Of a stretch of 64,000 bases of DNA, positions 22,701-30,808 are shown piece by piece. Positions within the stretch are counted from its first letter, which is position 1. Every line of letters starts with the position of its first letter. This DNA is from Haematococcus lacustris (Eukaryota; Chlorophyta; Chlorophyceae; Chlamydomonadales; Haematococcaceae), in NCBI GenBank assembly GCA_030144725.1, contig JASKMD010000013.1:1316518-1380517 (forward strand), read 5' to 3'. Position numbers and translations under genes: made by a program. A model generated the notes under the pieces. That model saw only the letters and a program-made list of their open reading frames with translations. It was not told where the DNA came from and ran no database searches.

Positions 22701-24715
22701 AGCTGCCCCTCACTGTCTGCCACAGCACACCCAGACTCCACCGTGGTATTGGAGAAGTAACCCAGATGTTGATTGGGCGCGTCCGGGTGGCAAGCTGCTC
22801 GCACAGCAGCACCACGGCTTGGCACTGCCACCGCATGCGCCTCATTGGTGGTAGATGGTGCCAAGAGCTCCACTCGGGCCTCCAGATGTCCCAGCCGCTC
22901 TGTGACAGCCTGCAACTGAGCTGCCATGGACTGCAGCTGGGTGGTGGCATTAGCTATTGGTGCAGCCATGGGCATGGGTGTGGTGGTTGCAGCCATAGGG
23001 CCAACAGCATTACCGGCCTTGGGCGTGAAAGGCACCGCCCGGGCAGCATTGGCTGTGATGACACAGTAGCTGGCGCCCTGCTCAGGGATGGTGGCAAGTG
23101 CTTGAGCTCGCACATCCTGAGACACCCATCTGCCTCCCATTGACCATGACCCCACATCCTGCTGGCTGGCTGCATCCTCTTCAGCAGTGACAGTGTGAGC
23201 GCGTGCTGGTGCGTGACGCGGGGAGCCTAGCTGAACCATGCGGGAGTTTGCTTGCATGTGTGGGTACAGCCTGAAGCAATGGTCTGGTGGGTGGTAGCGC
23301 TTGTGGCAGTAGCTGCAGCTGTGCACAGCGGGCTGCGGTGCTGGGGGCACATACCCACGGTCTAGGTCAGGTGTCCGCAACCGAGGGTCGGTGATGACTC
23401 GAGGCGCATCTGGGACCATGGGCTGCAGCATCACCGCATGTGCGGCAGCAGGGCTTGGCACTGTCCGGACTCGAGCCTGCTCATGGGGGGCCAGCGCACG
23501 GAACACTCTGCACTCAGCCAGAGCATGACCACTGTTTGGGTGCAGTGGGCACCTTTGAACTGGCTGCGTACGATGCACCTCCAGCTGCGTGTGCGATGGG
23601 TAAGCATGCATGGCTGGTGGTGCAGGCAGAGCGGCATACACTGAGTGCATGGGCTGGGGCATGGGCTGTGGCATGGGCTGTGGCATGGGCTGCATGGCAG
23701 GTTGCGGCTGCCACGGGCGCTGCCTTTGAGGCTGCAGCAGCTGGCGTGACTGCTGTGTGTGCATGGAGGCCAGCTGTTTGCGTAGCTGGATGACCTCTTG
23801 CTCTAAGCCCTGATCAGCAGCCTCAGCCCGTCTGCCGCGCTGGGGTGCAGCCGCCTCTGGCTCATAGCGGCGACAGTCCAGCAGGTTGGCGTAGGCCTGG
23901 GACACAGCCTTGAGAGCAGCCTCTAATGCGCTCAGGTCATGGCGATCCTCAGCATCAGGCAACGCGGTTTGGAAGATCCGGACAGCATCTCGCTTGAGCC
24001 CCTCACGTTGACTCTGCTGCAGAGAGGGCACTTGCAGGCAGTGAGTGAAGAGGTGATCAATGGCAGCTGAGTAGGAGAAAGTGCCCCTGTTCACTGCCTG
24101 CAGAGCTGCATGGCGGTAAGCCAGAGTGAAGACGCTGGCATTGCTGTGCTTGTCACTCCCCAGGACTATGGCAGGGTCTAAGCCTGGCTGGTAGCTGGGT
24201 GGGTCAATGAGATGCTCCTGCACCAGCCTCAGCAGCTCTGTGATGGCCTCCTCCCTGTCTGATAGGTCACCCCAATCCTGCAGGCACTGCGCATAAGCGT
24301 CACAGATCGGTTCCAGCACCGCAGATTCTGCGATGGAGCTGGCTAAGAGCCAGTGAAAGGACTCCACCGGGATGTGTCCGTTGAGCCCCAGGAATGCGCG
24401 GAGCTGTGTGCTGAAGCTCTTGAATGCTGGCCGCGTCGTACTGCTCAGCACCGGTACAGTCCCGAGTGCTACTGCCATGGCTGGTTTAACACGAGGTGTG
24501 CGAGTAGACGCGGGTGTAGGAGCTGATGCAGCGCTCGAAGGGGGCGAAGGAAGGGAGATGCCGTCAACGGAGCTGGCAAGAATGGCAGGGGAGGGCGCCG
24601 GTGGCGAACGTGCCGTAGGTGGATGAGGGCTGAAGACAGGGTTGTTAGCTGCACTGTACTGCTCCTCCAGACGGCGGGCCAAAGTGGCCGCACGAAAGGC
24701 GTAGCGTTCAGCCAC
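16637..24715 (-). CDS. Gag-Pol polyprotein: PR-RT-RNaseH-DNMT-INT-PHD
   Basis: One frame of 2692 codons. No ATG exists before residue 80 (ATG at 24478), the likeliest start; numbering here is from codon 24715. Gag-like helical region about 85-290; Gln/Met/Pro-rich 325-357; CCHC knuckle C467, C470, H475, C480; protease LDGGSDSCLIS at 680-690; hydrophobic stretch 981-1000; RT about 1095-1310 with FIDD 1257-1260; RNase H D1407, E1449, D1474; C5-methyltransferase about 1666-1990; integrase zinc site H2139, H2144, C2174, C2177 and D2206, D2266, E2301; PHD finger 2505-2549. The order PR-RT-RH-INT is that of Ty3/gypsy. Residues after about 2653 are read from flanking LINE sequence, so the native C-terminus is missing. 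It would act in cytoplasmic particles for reverse transcription and in the nucleus for integration. Confidence 0.9.
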   Translation of the reverse strand: MAERYAFRAATLARRLEEQYSAANNPVFSPHPPTARSPPAPSPAILASSVDGISLPSPPSSAASAPTPASTRTPRVKPAMAVALGTVPVLSSTTRPAFKSFSTQLRAFLGLNGHIPVESFHWLLASSIAESAVLEPICDAYAQCLQDWGDLSDREEAITELLRLVQEHLIDPPSYQPGLDPAIVLGSDKHSNASVFTLAYRHAALQAVNRGTFSYSAAIDHLFTHCLQVPSLQQSQREGLKRDAVRIFQTALPDAEDRHDLSALEAALKAVSQAYANLLDCRRYEPEAAAPQRGRRAEAADQGLEQEVIQLRKQLASMHTQQSRQLLQPQRQRPWQPQPAMQPMPQPMPQPMPQPMHSVYAALPAPPAMHAYPSHTQLEVHRTQPVQRCPLHPNSGHALAECRVFRALAPHEQARVRTVPSPAAAHAVMLQPMVPDAPRVITDPRLRTPDLDRGYVPPAPQPAVHSCSYCHKRYHPPDHCFRLYPHMQANSRMVQLGSPRHAPARAHTVTAEEDAASQQDVGSWSMGGRWVSQDVRAQALATIPEQGASYCVITANAARAVPFTPKAGNAVGPMAATTTPMPMAAPIANATTQLQSMAAQLQAVTERLGHLEARVELLAPSTTNEAHAVAVPSRGAAVRAACHPDAPNQHLGYFSNTTVESGCAVADSEGQLHLLKAVMLDGGSDSCLISHECAAALNLPRTACSRRLSVASGAESMSTQLASLRVSLCYGTQHALVLDLEAIVMPPGVSLAYDLLLGANFLSQTKGLCDMYDREFAYCPRLHSHGDTRSTHRMPITGTKGCLALVAQNPTGTSQLLVACAAVSHSQDQPPACATSGATSLVHHTPGVHMHVETPLVAAGTTTPSAVSRGGDLAATEGASSRVATDDAPTPAGSGVKSVRSSAQPATRRGGGTASQSVLSSARDPAARRASQPSSAPQRSAKHLAVGTAAAQRVAKQQRALPPPSPLLPRRSSREVVWHTLTPLRLFLSFLFLLWLPAIVTSLPPPIPDPPSSAITCSVISMVLPDGPAAAHSPEQYTKLPNGVLLGRHAALSQQQAECMAALVAANPGAFAYSLRDLTGYKGPRGAFRISLSTSDPVVSKPRRYSELELQTTDAKVAEMLEAGIIRPVTEPCDYASAPVLPMKKDAAGQWTDKRFCVDYRRLNEVTLPDRYGLPLPEEMFARLGTARWFSKLDMRSGFLQLPVHSDDQLKTAFWARNQLYCFTRMPFGLRNASAEYQRVMDAAITSAGLSANCMAFIDDVLVYSDSFEAHCQHVQSLLQMLQDIGMFAHPEKSILATDCVEYLGHDVSAHGLTPTEAKCRALRDMPPPSDVSSLRSVMGVFNYYRCYIPDFSIIAGPITSLTRKGVAWAWGSEQQAAFATLKDRICTPGLVLRRFDPNRPILLHTDWSREGCAGILGQVDADGHEYMVACCSRSCNVHERNYASYTGEMLAVVWAVKTMRFYLHGRHFTIVTDHQPLSWLMSGQQHTGQVARWAMQLQEYDFTVKHRPGVTHQNADALSRSPRSTSVDNTGACLDPVLSCLAPGTALLNGAPVRGTSTLPPPTHPAALAVVTHDDLILGNQGSAADAYHHEPLTPTSWVQSAISALAGRAMAWVRAAGLSLLGAPTSPTLEGSVTGPPDIHGVCMPLTINTSSVTSTFFPAVAAEGVVLLELFGGLGAGLEMLLRNGVRVKRYIYCDTSPACRQLMRHRLSHLSVTYPGLLPPPAHANALTTLPQDVCSITSADLVRAGARGQHQWLVVAGWECQDLSPAGSLAGLHGPRSSTFFPTMRLVGCLQQLQPALRPGYVLENTAFQHNFLSNAIRNQFTEVCTSIGTPICFDAAQLGARAHRLRNWWTNLCDHSHFMAVLQHILPHPAQSVADILSPGTAVPIAQHADAPPFFPVNQPGQALRALPTLVAYPASYAFRGGGKGVLLTAAGTAREPNISERELALGYVVGTTAAPGLTTADRHQITGRCMDATAAESLYAVAAALHHASLLHAHAHSCLSSSSLSHALVVAVGGDAQLLPSSHTSTTQHCSPSTAPDPALPTATAAQPAVTLAHLADVADTERDIHDDTSTMQLLQHHTLPTGLSHAEQRRAQRRAQAYVWDSHKLLRRMADGSTRIVPAPAERPHLVSTMHNNTGHFGGRRTAALLQHTYWWRGLAADAQAVVARCTVCDRVKAAFNAKSPELHSLPIRALFYRWGVDLCGPFIPSRSGHKYIMVCIEHLSKWVEIIPIPNKEAVTTASAFAHHVLGRYGACAEVVTDGGTEFQGAFAELLQRALIDHRTTSANHPQSNGLSERCVQTVKACLRKHCTSNRVTDQWDDALPMIALGYRCSTQESTRMTPYELLFARKPVVPPATAERVDQPTNFDDPELAAELVMQRAAAVTDNMVIAMGNQAVAQHRDQLRYAMTRSGSYQPAARSFKPGDFVYLRLAAKHNMLQLEARPEIYRVVVVKDSGVAVLTGKCGTQFNEHISNLSPCHLLDLDGTIDVGLARPHIDHPCEVCRFTGDEAVMLLCDGCGTGWHTYCLTPALDAVPEGDWLCPRCVGAGVTLGEVRDRQLLAAPAPLPLQDPFLSKAVLSKIKAARELHGRVVHCPANKAAPERWGVVTYKGDECRPKYFRITFQDGSKGWLMLSSSAAHSCVMNYAITCHLPWARYAALQPSANTHAQLSQVCCQGTWLSVRPDGAA
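17060..17209 (-). other. PHD finger at the polyprotein C-terminus
   Basis: Residues 2503-2552 hold a complete C4HC3 set: C2505, C2508, C2520, C2523, H2528, C2531, C2546, C2549, with the typical LLCDGCGTGWHTYCL and EGDWLCPRC strings. PHD fingers commonly bind the H3 N-terminus. In this position, after integrase, chromoviruses carry a chromodomain, so a role in choosing integration chromatin is a reasonable inference. Confidence 0.9.
18745..19720 (-). other. C5-cytosine DNA methyltransferase domain within the polyprotein
   Basis: Residues about 1666-1990, between RNase H and integrase. Motif I LLELFGGLGAGLEML (1670-1684) binds S-adenosylmethionine; an acidic turn YIYCDTSPACRQ follows as in motif II; motif IV reads VVAGWECQDLSPAG with Cys1765 as the expected nucleophile; SLAGLHGPRSSTFFPTMRLV follows as in bacterial and phage enzymes; motif VI YVLENT has Glu1809; motif VIII-like QLGARAHRLRNWW at 1843-1855; REPNISERELALGY and RHQITGRCMDATAAESLY resemble motifs IX-X. 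Motif IV normally has Pro before Cys; here it is Glu. The target-recognition region between VIII and IX is about 70-90 residues. Whether the enzyme is active is not shown. Confidence 0.85.
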
Positions 24716-25313
24716 CTCGCGTCAGCACCGCAGCAGGCAGTGGTGAGCGGAGCGAAAAATCAACAGCGGCGGCGGTGCTGGCGGTGGTTAGTCGCGCACC
24801 GACGAATGCCAATTGGCCACAACCTGCACACCCCGGTGTGTACAGACTGCAGCCAAGATGCGATTGCTAGCGCCCAGGCGTACGCCTGTCACTAGCCGGA
24901 GGCGATTACGACCTCCACCGGGGCAATGAGCTTTGAAGAAATGCGGTGAGAACAGAGAGCGTGAGTAGAGGCAAAGACCCACGAGCGACTGCTGATACCC
25001 GTCACCAAATGGCGGCGGCCTTCAGTGTCGGCAGTGAGCTGTGAAGACCCTCCAGGCTTAGTGCCAGTGATTACAGCTGGCTGCTGGTCGGTGTTACAGT
25101 ATACCAATGGGTCTTCAAAGCTGCCGCCGCAGCATCCCAAACACTACAAATACCCACAATCCATGCAAGCATGCAAGTTAACTTATTCAAACATATGCAA
25201 GCCGCCACTAACCTCAGCCATACAAGCTTCCATGTTGTTGTGATGTTCAACCGCTTGCCTAGCTTGCATGACATATCTCATGTCACGCATTTCGCACGGT
25301 CACAATCATGGCT

Positions 25314-25580
25314 GTGACAAAGGCAGTGCCCCATACCTGGCTGCCATACAGCCCTAAGGGGAGCACAAACGCTCTAATGAGGTGACACAGGGCATAGGGA
25401 TCATGCAGGACCCCATACTCTCTAGCACGCTTGCACGCCTGGCGCATGGCGAGGAACATGCCAGCCCTCATATGAGTGGCAGCAAAAGCAGGGGTGGCGC
25501 TGGGGTTGAAGTGCATGCCTAAGTACTTGAACTCTCTCACCACAGGCAGGATCTCATGCTTGTACCCAATCCTAGGTGCT
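25314..25580 (-). pseudogene. LINE piece 4: RT thumb, inverted
   Basis: On the minus strand it reads RIGYKHEILPVVREFKYLGM, then HFNPSATPAF, CKRAREYGVL and FVLPLGLYGSQVWGTAFVT, the classic YLG and LYGSQVWG landmarks that follow the YADD box in LINE reverse transcriptases. It ends at the GTGAC junction with the gypsy-like element and is the direct upstream neighbour of piece 5. Confidence 0.8.
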
Positions 25581-25800
25581 GCTATTGATCGCACATGCAC
25601 AAGATGCACAGAGGGGGTAGTGGATGGCGCCATGAATTTCATCTTTGAGTGCACTGCCACGAGTTACATTAGGGAGCAGCCGGAGTTTGCCATGGCTTTA
25701 CAGAACAATAATGAGAACTTGCATGACTTCATGTTGAGCCCATGTGCACCTTTGTTTGTGCACCTTGCTTTGAAGTGCGTTACAGAAAGTCCCGAACCCC
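25581..25800 (+). pseudogene. LINE piece 6: C-terminal zinc-knuckle region
   Basis: On the plus strand it reads RTCTRCTEGVVDGAMNFIFE then CTATSYIREQPEF, the Cys-Cys-His/Cys pattern near LINE C-termini, and NENLHDFMLSPCAP, shared with the fragment at 8735-8832. Its orientation agrees with pieces 1-3 and is opposite to pieces 4-5. Confidence 0.7.
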
Positions 25801-26002
25801 TAGAGGAGGAGGGCGGCCTAGCAGCCTAACGGCTGACGGCTTAAGCGGTGTAAGCCACATTATCGAAAGAAGACCCCTGAAAAGGGGAGGGCGTCGAAGC
25901 TTGGCCTGATCACAGCACTGTACATTGAGCTTAGCCCAGAGCAAGTGGGCAGGCAGGGACGTATCTAGATACCCTAATGCTGGAGGACTCTCCAGTCCAA
26001 AT

Positions 26003-26085
26003 CTACACGCACTGTACATCCTCCCGCCTGAGGTGCACTGGCAACCAAAGAAACCCTCTAGAGAAGGAGAGCGCCAAGCAGCACA
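26003..26085 (+). mobile_element. Short LINE endonuclease fragment
   Basis: Encodes LYILPPEVHWQPKKPSRE, similar to VHWQSKK of LINE piece 1. Too short to say more. The rest of 25.8-26.28 kb holds no gene; a GAAAGAAA-rich run lies at 26107-26130. Confidence 0.4.
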
Positions 26086-26285
26086 ACACCTGACGGCTTG
26101 AGAGGTGAAAGAAAGAAAGAAAGAAAAAAAGACTACGCCCTCGCCGTCGGGCGTGCATGGAGGAGAGTGGCCTCGGGGCCTGCCCTTGCTACCCTCCCAC
26201 CCTGCTTGAGAGGTATAACTTGTTTCCTACTTTCTTCTGTTTCTTCTTCTTGTTCTTCTCGTCTTCACTCGTTTTGAGGCCTTCA

Positions 26286-29200
26286 TTACAGCTGCTCGAC
26301 CAGCAGCGCAACCTGTGCCTCACCCCCTGCCACGTCAGCCACCTGCAGGCTGTCGGGCAGAGGCCTGCGCGGGAAGCTGGTGGCCAGGCGCCACTGCCCG
26401 GGCTCCCACAGCGGCATGGCCTCCAAGGATTGCACCCACCAGTACACCTGGCAGCGGCAGCAGCAGTGGTGGTGGTGGCAGTGGTGGTGGCTGTGGTGAT
26501 GGCAGTGGTGGTGGCAGTGGTAGTGGCAGCGGTTGTGGCAGTGATGGTGGCAGTGGTGGTGACAGTGGCGGTGGCAGTGATGGCAGCAGTGATGGCAGCA
26601 GTGATGCCAGCGCTCCCTCCTCCTTTACCTCGACCCAAAGCCCTTTCCCGCCCAATGCCCTACACCCTTTCCCACCCATCGCCCTTTCTCCCAGCCCAGT
26701 ATCCTTTCCCCCCTACCTGCTGCAGGCTGTCAGCCGCATGCCATCGTCTGGTTGACACACTCCCATCTGGCAGCCTCACCCTCAGCACCACCACTGGCTG
26801 CACGCTTCTGCCTCCGGGCCTGGCATCTGGTTGAGGGGAGCAAGCAAGCTCTGATGCCTGGCCCTGTGCTGAGAAGCCATGCTGGCTGTCAGGAAGCACG
26901 CTGGGCGACTGTGGACCGGGAGGAGGGTAAGGGAGGCCCTCAGGGTGGGGCCGGGGGGCAGTAAAGGCAGTTGAGGTAGTTAAGGCTGTTGAGGCAGTTA
27001 GGGGCCCCACCTCGCCCTGGAAGGCAGGGGGCTGCTGATGGTGCCATGGGATGACTGCATCATCTGGTTCGGAGGGCAGTTGCTGTCTTAGCTGAATCTT
27101 CAAGGCAGCCAACTCAGAGCGCCTGCACAAAACTCATAATGCCGCTGGTGCTACAGCTGGTGGTCACACACGTTATGCTCTGCCCTTGTGCTACGAGTTC
27201 TTTGACAGTATAGCCAAACATGGAAGCAGGTGCATGCTGATGTGTGTGAGGAGCAGTGTGTGGAGGTGAATTGGAGTAGACTAGGGGCATGTGCCGCTGG
27301 AGGTCGAGGTGGGAGGGGGTGAGGTGGAAGGGGGTGGGGTGGGGCCGCTGAAGGTTGAGGTGGGAGGGGGTGAGGTGGAAGGGGGTGGGGTGGGGCCGCT
27401 GAAGGTTGAGGTGGGAGGGGGTGAGGTGGGAGGGGGTGGGGTGGGGCCGCTGAAGGTTGAGGTGGGAGGGGGTGAGGTGGAAGGGGGTGGGGTGGGGCCG
27501 CTGAAGGTTGAGGTGGGAGGGGGTGAGGTGGGAGGGGGTGGGGTGGGGCCGCTGAAGGTTGAGGTGGGAGGGGGTGAGGTGGGAGGGGGTGGGGTGGGGC
27601 CGCTGAAGGTTGAGGTGGGAGGGGGTGAGGTGGGAGGGGGTGGGGTGGGGCCGCTGAAGGTTGAGGTGGGAGGGGGTGAGGTGGGAGGGGGTGGGGTGGG
27701 GCCGCTGAAGGTTGAGGTGGGAGGGGGTGGGGTGGGGCCGCTGAAGGTTGAGGTGGGAGGGGGTGAGGTGGGAGGGGGTGGGGTGGGGCCGCTGAAGGTT
27801 GAGGTGGGAGGGGGTGGGGTGGGGCCGCTGAAGGTTGAGGTGGGAGGGGGTGGACCCCCTCCCCTTTCACCCCCTCGGGCGGGACAGTGGCCATGAGGCT
27901 TTATTGACTGCAATGATGCCTTCCTGGGGCAGTGGCCATGCAGCGGCAAGGTAGCTGCAGTGCATGATAGGGGCCGTTGTTGAAAAGCAGCAGGGTGATG
28001 CGCCTCATGGGTGTCAGCCCGCACCTGATGTCAGCGGCTCGCTGCCTTGCATCTTCTTCCAATGCCTGAGCAGCTGTAGCTGCTGCAGCCTCCGCCCTCT
28101 GTTGGTCAAGGTGCAAGCTGGCTAGGTAGGCAGCGTCCTGCAGCCGCCCCAACAAGCAAGACCCAACACCTGGGTGGCCAACTCTGCATCACTGTCACGC
28201 AAGACTAACGTGTCATCTTGGTGAACGTTAGGAAGCCACCTACCAAGGGTTTAGGTCGAGATCAGGGTCAGGGTCAAGGTCAGGGTCAGCATAAAGGACA
28301 ACGTACAGGTCGAGGTTAGGGTCAATGTCAACGTCAGGGTCAGCGTAAAGGTCAGCGTACAGGTCGAAGTCAGGGTCAAGGTCAGGGTCAAGGTCGAGGT
28401 CGAGGTGAAGGTCAGAGTCAAGGTTGTGAACGTCATGGGAGTCGCAACACAGGATGTGCACAGAAGGCACAGGCCATGGCCAGCTGCTATTGCATGCATG
28501 CACAACTGACCAGCCCATGCACCTGCTCTTCCCGCAGCCGTCTCTCCTCCTCCAGGCCAGCTTGCCTGGCCCCAGCCAATGGCCCTGAAGCTGCTTCACC
28601 GCCACCCAGGCCTGAGAGTGCACTGAGCTGCTGCAGCCAGGCAGCCTGCCGCTCTGTCGCCTCCTGGGCTACGCTGAGTGGGACCATCCTCCCTGCTGCT
28701 GTCCGTGTGGTAGAGTGAGGGACGGAGTGAGGGCGGGAGGGGAGGGGCTGAGCTGCTGTTCCTGCTGCCGCCTGAGTCACATCAGCAGCTCTGGACTGTG
28801 CAGCAGCGGCCGAGGCCTTGGAAGGGGCTAAGGTGGTGGAGGAGGTCTGTGAGGGTCCCTGGGCAGCGGCCTGCTGAGGCCTGGTCCCAGGGCCAGCGCC
28901 AGGACCTGGCACCTCGTCTGTTGGCTGCTGGCTCACCGGCGCAGCCACATGGCTTGTCTCGGCCTCACTCACACTGGAGTCCGAGGCTGCACTCTCCACA
29001 GCCTCCACAGCAGCAAGGGAAGCAGGGGGGCCAAGGGCAGCTGCACCAGCACCAACTGCTGCCTGGGCTATGGCTAGGCGCGCTTGTGCTGCTGCCCGAG
29101 CTTTAGCTGCTGCGCCTGCAGCCCCAGAGATGCTTGAAGCCTGACTGTCAGCCGGGACTTGAGGGCTGGGGCGTGAGCGAGGCGGTGCTTGTGAGGGTGG

Positions 29201-29311
29201 GGGGTGTCTGGTGGCAGGCAGCATCGCAAGAGTGTGTGGTGATGACGATCCAGGCAAGGAGGTGAGAGGCAGCTCAGTGGTGCTGGACTCGTTCACAAGG
29301 TCAGTAGGGAC
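26286..29311 (-). CDS. UBX-domain protein, C-terminal four exons
   Basis: Exons on the minus strand with matching phase: 29311-28523, 28137-28025, 27122-26717, 26447-26286 (stop TAA). The first visible exon encodes an Ala/Ser/Pro-rich disordered region ending [12 protein letters not shown]; the next reads [20 protein letters not shown], the coiled coil that precedes the UBX in FAF-type proteins. The UBX domain follows: [26 protein letters not shown], then [30 protein letters not shown] and VALLVEQL at the very end. UBX domains are ubiquitin-like and dock on CDC48/p97, so the protein is probably an adaptor in protein extraction and degradation. The 5' exons are unresolved and I found no UAS or UBA domain, so its exact subfamily is uncertain. 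Confidence 0.75.
26449..26615 (+). repeat. GGT/GGC trinucleotide-rich tract in UBX intron
   Basis: Imperfect ggt, ggc, agt and gat triplets over about 165 bp in the last intron of the UBX gene. Confidence 0.85.
27300..27855 (+). repeat. G-rich minisatellite in UBX intron
   Basis: About ten copies of a unit built from ggccgctgaaggttgaggtg and one or two ggaggggg(t)gaggt modules, so repeat length alternates. It lies in the intron between the second and third visible UBX exons. The long proline/threonine frames over it are compositional. Confidence 0.9.
28255..28430 (+). repeat. Degenerate AGGTCA/GGGTCA hexamer array
   Basis: About 28 imperfect hexamers (aggtca, gggtca, aggtcg, with cgtaca and cataaa interruptions) in the intron between the first and second visible UBX exons. 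Confidence 0.8.
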
Positions 29312-30808
29312 CTACGGGAACAACCAGGGGCAGGTGAGGCAGGGGCAGGGGCTTGTGGGGCAGTAGGGCAGGGGTTGGGGCAGGGAAGCAAGGCACGGTT
29401 CTGGGTGAGCGTGGGTAGCATGGGAACAGAAGATAATGCCTGCAAGCACTGCTCAGGTGATGAGACCAGATGAGCCCTTGCTTGACCAGCCCCACCTCCT
29501 GACTGCTGGCACCAGCGCTGCATGGCGCGCTTGACTTGTGCTGTGACCGGGTTGAAGCTGCAGCAGCGGGCAGCAGGCACAGTGTGAGCGGTCGCCCAGG
29601 GCAATCTCCACCAGCATGCGGCCAAAGTGACAGGAGGGCAAAGCATAGAAGACAGGGCACCAGCGCGTGGGTGGGCAGTGAGGTGAAGCCTGCGGCTTAG
29701 CAGCTTTCAAGTGAGGTAGGGCATGGGGCAAAAACAATTGAATAAGAAGTCGGATACCTACAAGCCACTGTGAGGAGGCTCTGCATGAAAGCCCTTGCTT
29801 TGGCTTCCTTTGCAAGGTTGCGTGAGGCATGCAGCTGCCTCTCTGCTTTGGCTGCACAAGTCTTGCGAATGGTATGGGCAGTGCAGTACGTTAGCAATGC
29901 CACTGCGAGTCGGACTGCACAAAAGCACAAATGACAACAATACTGTAGTGTACTGTACTGCCGCTTGCTACGAGAAGCTCGCACCGATGAAGCCGGTCCA
30001 GGTGGAGCCAAAGACAGTGAGTCCCAGAGACCCCGAATTTGCAAGGAGGTAAGCGCTCGATAAGAAGATGAGAGCCCAAGTCTGCTGTGGGTATGCGCGA
30101 CATTTGCGCACACAGCTGCAGCCCCACGCAGTCGTCAGCATCGCAGCTCGACTCAGCATAGCATTGTGCCATCGCGCCATCCGCCGCGTACTTGCTGCTT
30201 CTAGTTTTCTGGTCGTATTAACGGTTGATCCCCAACGTTGTTGATGCAACAATGCAGTAAGACTTCGACCTCAAGTCAAACATTGACCGATATTCAGCCA
30301 CAAGACCACCACCCACTGATGTCGAGACATCCATGGGATACATGCCAAGGAGTTGGCCTGCGGGTGATTAGGTGTAGCCTTGACGACTACAACCCCATCC
30401 CTGATGGCACCATCCCGGCTCAGACCATTGGGAGTTCCATCAAAACTGACAGCTTGATGCTTAAGAAGCTTACAGCCTGATCAGCTACTCGGCCATGTGG
30501 GTGGTTGCGGGCCCAGCTATTCTTGCTCAGCCATCATTACTCTGCAGCCCCCTTGTCTCTCACTAGGGCCTCCATTTCAGCCGGATCAGTAGTACCCACT
30601 AGCAGCCACTAGCGGGATTATACTAGTGGGCAATAGTGACCCGACTCAAACAGTGTTTTTGGGCTGTGTGGAGTAAACCCAGTGCACATGGCACATGAGC
30701 CCGCCTACCACCTACACTATTGCCTGACCTGAGGGCTGTCGTGTAGAGTTGGCATGACCTGCATGCACTAATTGTAAGCTGATGACAGCTCAACAAAGGG
30801 GGCACACA
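29312..30808. other. Unresolved: possible 5' UBX exons, otherwise nothing
   Basis: The minus strand has open stretches (about 29700-29450) that could be 5' exons of the UBX gene, but no domain could be recognised and splice phases were not decisive. 30.06-30.80 kb shows no gene. Confidence 0.3.

Larger units (their letters stand above)
16756..25313 (-). mobile_element. Ty3/gypsy-like element encoding a C5-methyltransferase and PHD finger
   Basis: The 8558-bp element interrupts the inverted LINE. GTGAC occurs at both junctions (16751-16755 and 25314-25318), a plausible 5-bp target duplication. I see no long terminal repeats, no TG...CA ends and no primer binding site. A 598-bp non-coding leader (24716-25313) precedes the reading frame. 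The frame has no stop before the left junction, so the copy appears 3'-truncated. The absence of any stop over about 2650 codons indicates a recent insertion. Confidence 0.75.
9168..25800 (+). mobile_element. Decayed APE-type LINE broken by nested insertions and an internal inversion
   Basis: Pieces of one LINE open reading frame 2 occur in collinear order once the inserts are removed: endonuclease tail and linker (9175-9645, +), linker and RT block 0 (12174-12636, +), RT palm (15391-about 16185, +), then thumb and post-RT region on the minus strand (25580-25314, then 16755-about 16186), then the C-terminal zinc-knuckle region on plus (about 25581-25800). The order is explained by inversion of one segment. 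Stops and frameshifts show it is dead. The 5' part of the endonuclease is missing. Confidence 0.7.

Noticed and set aside
9168..25800. Twin-priming as the cause of the LINE inversion
   Set aside because: Twin priming inverts the 5' part next to an intact 3' end. Here the 3' middle segment is inverted while both outer parts keep orientation.
27151..28024. Proline-rich frames at 27-28 kb
   Set aside because: They cross a minisatellite located in a UBX-gene intron; only the bracketed exons have domain support.
28255..28430. Telomere-like or nuclear-receptor-like AGGTCA repeat
   Set aside because: Not the green-algal telomere unit TTTTAGGG; AGGTCA sites are not meaningful outside animals.
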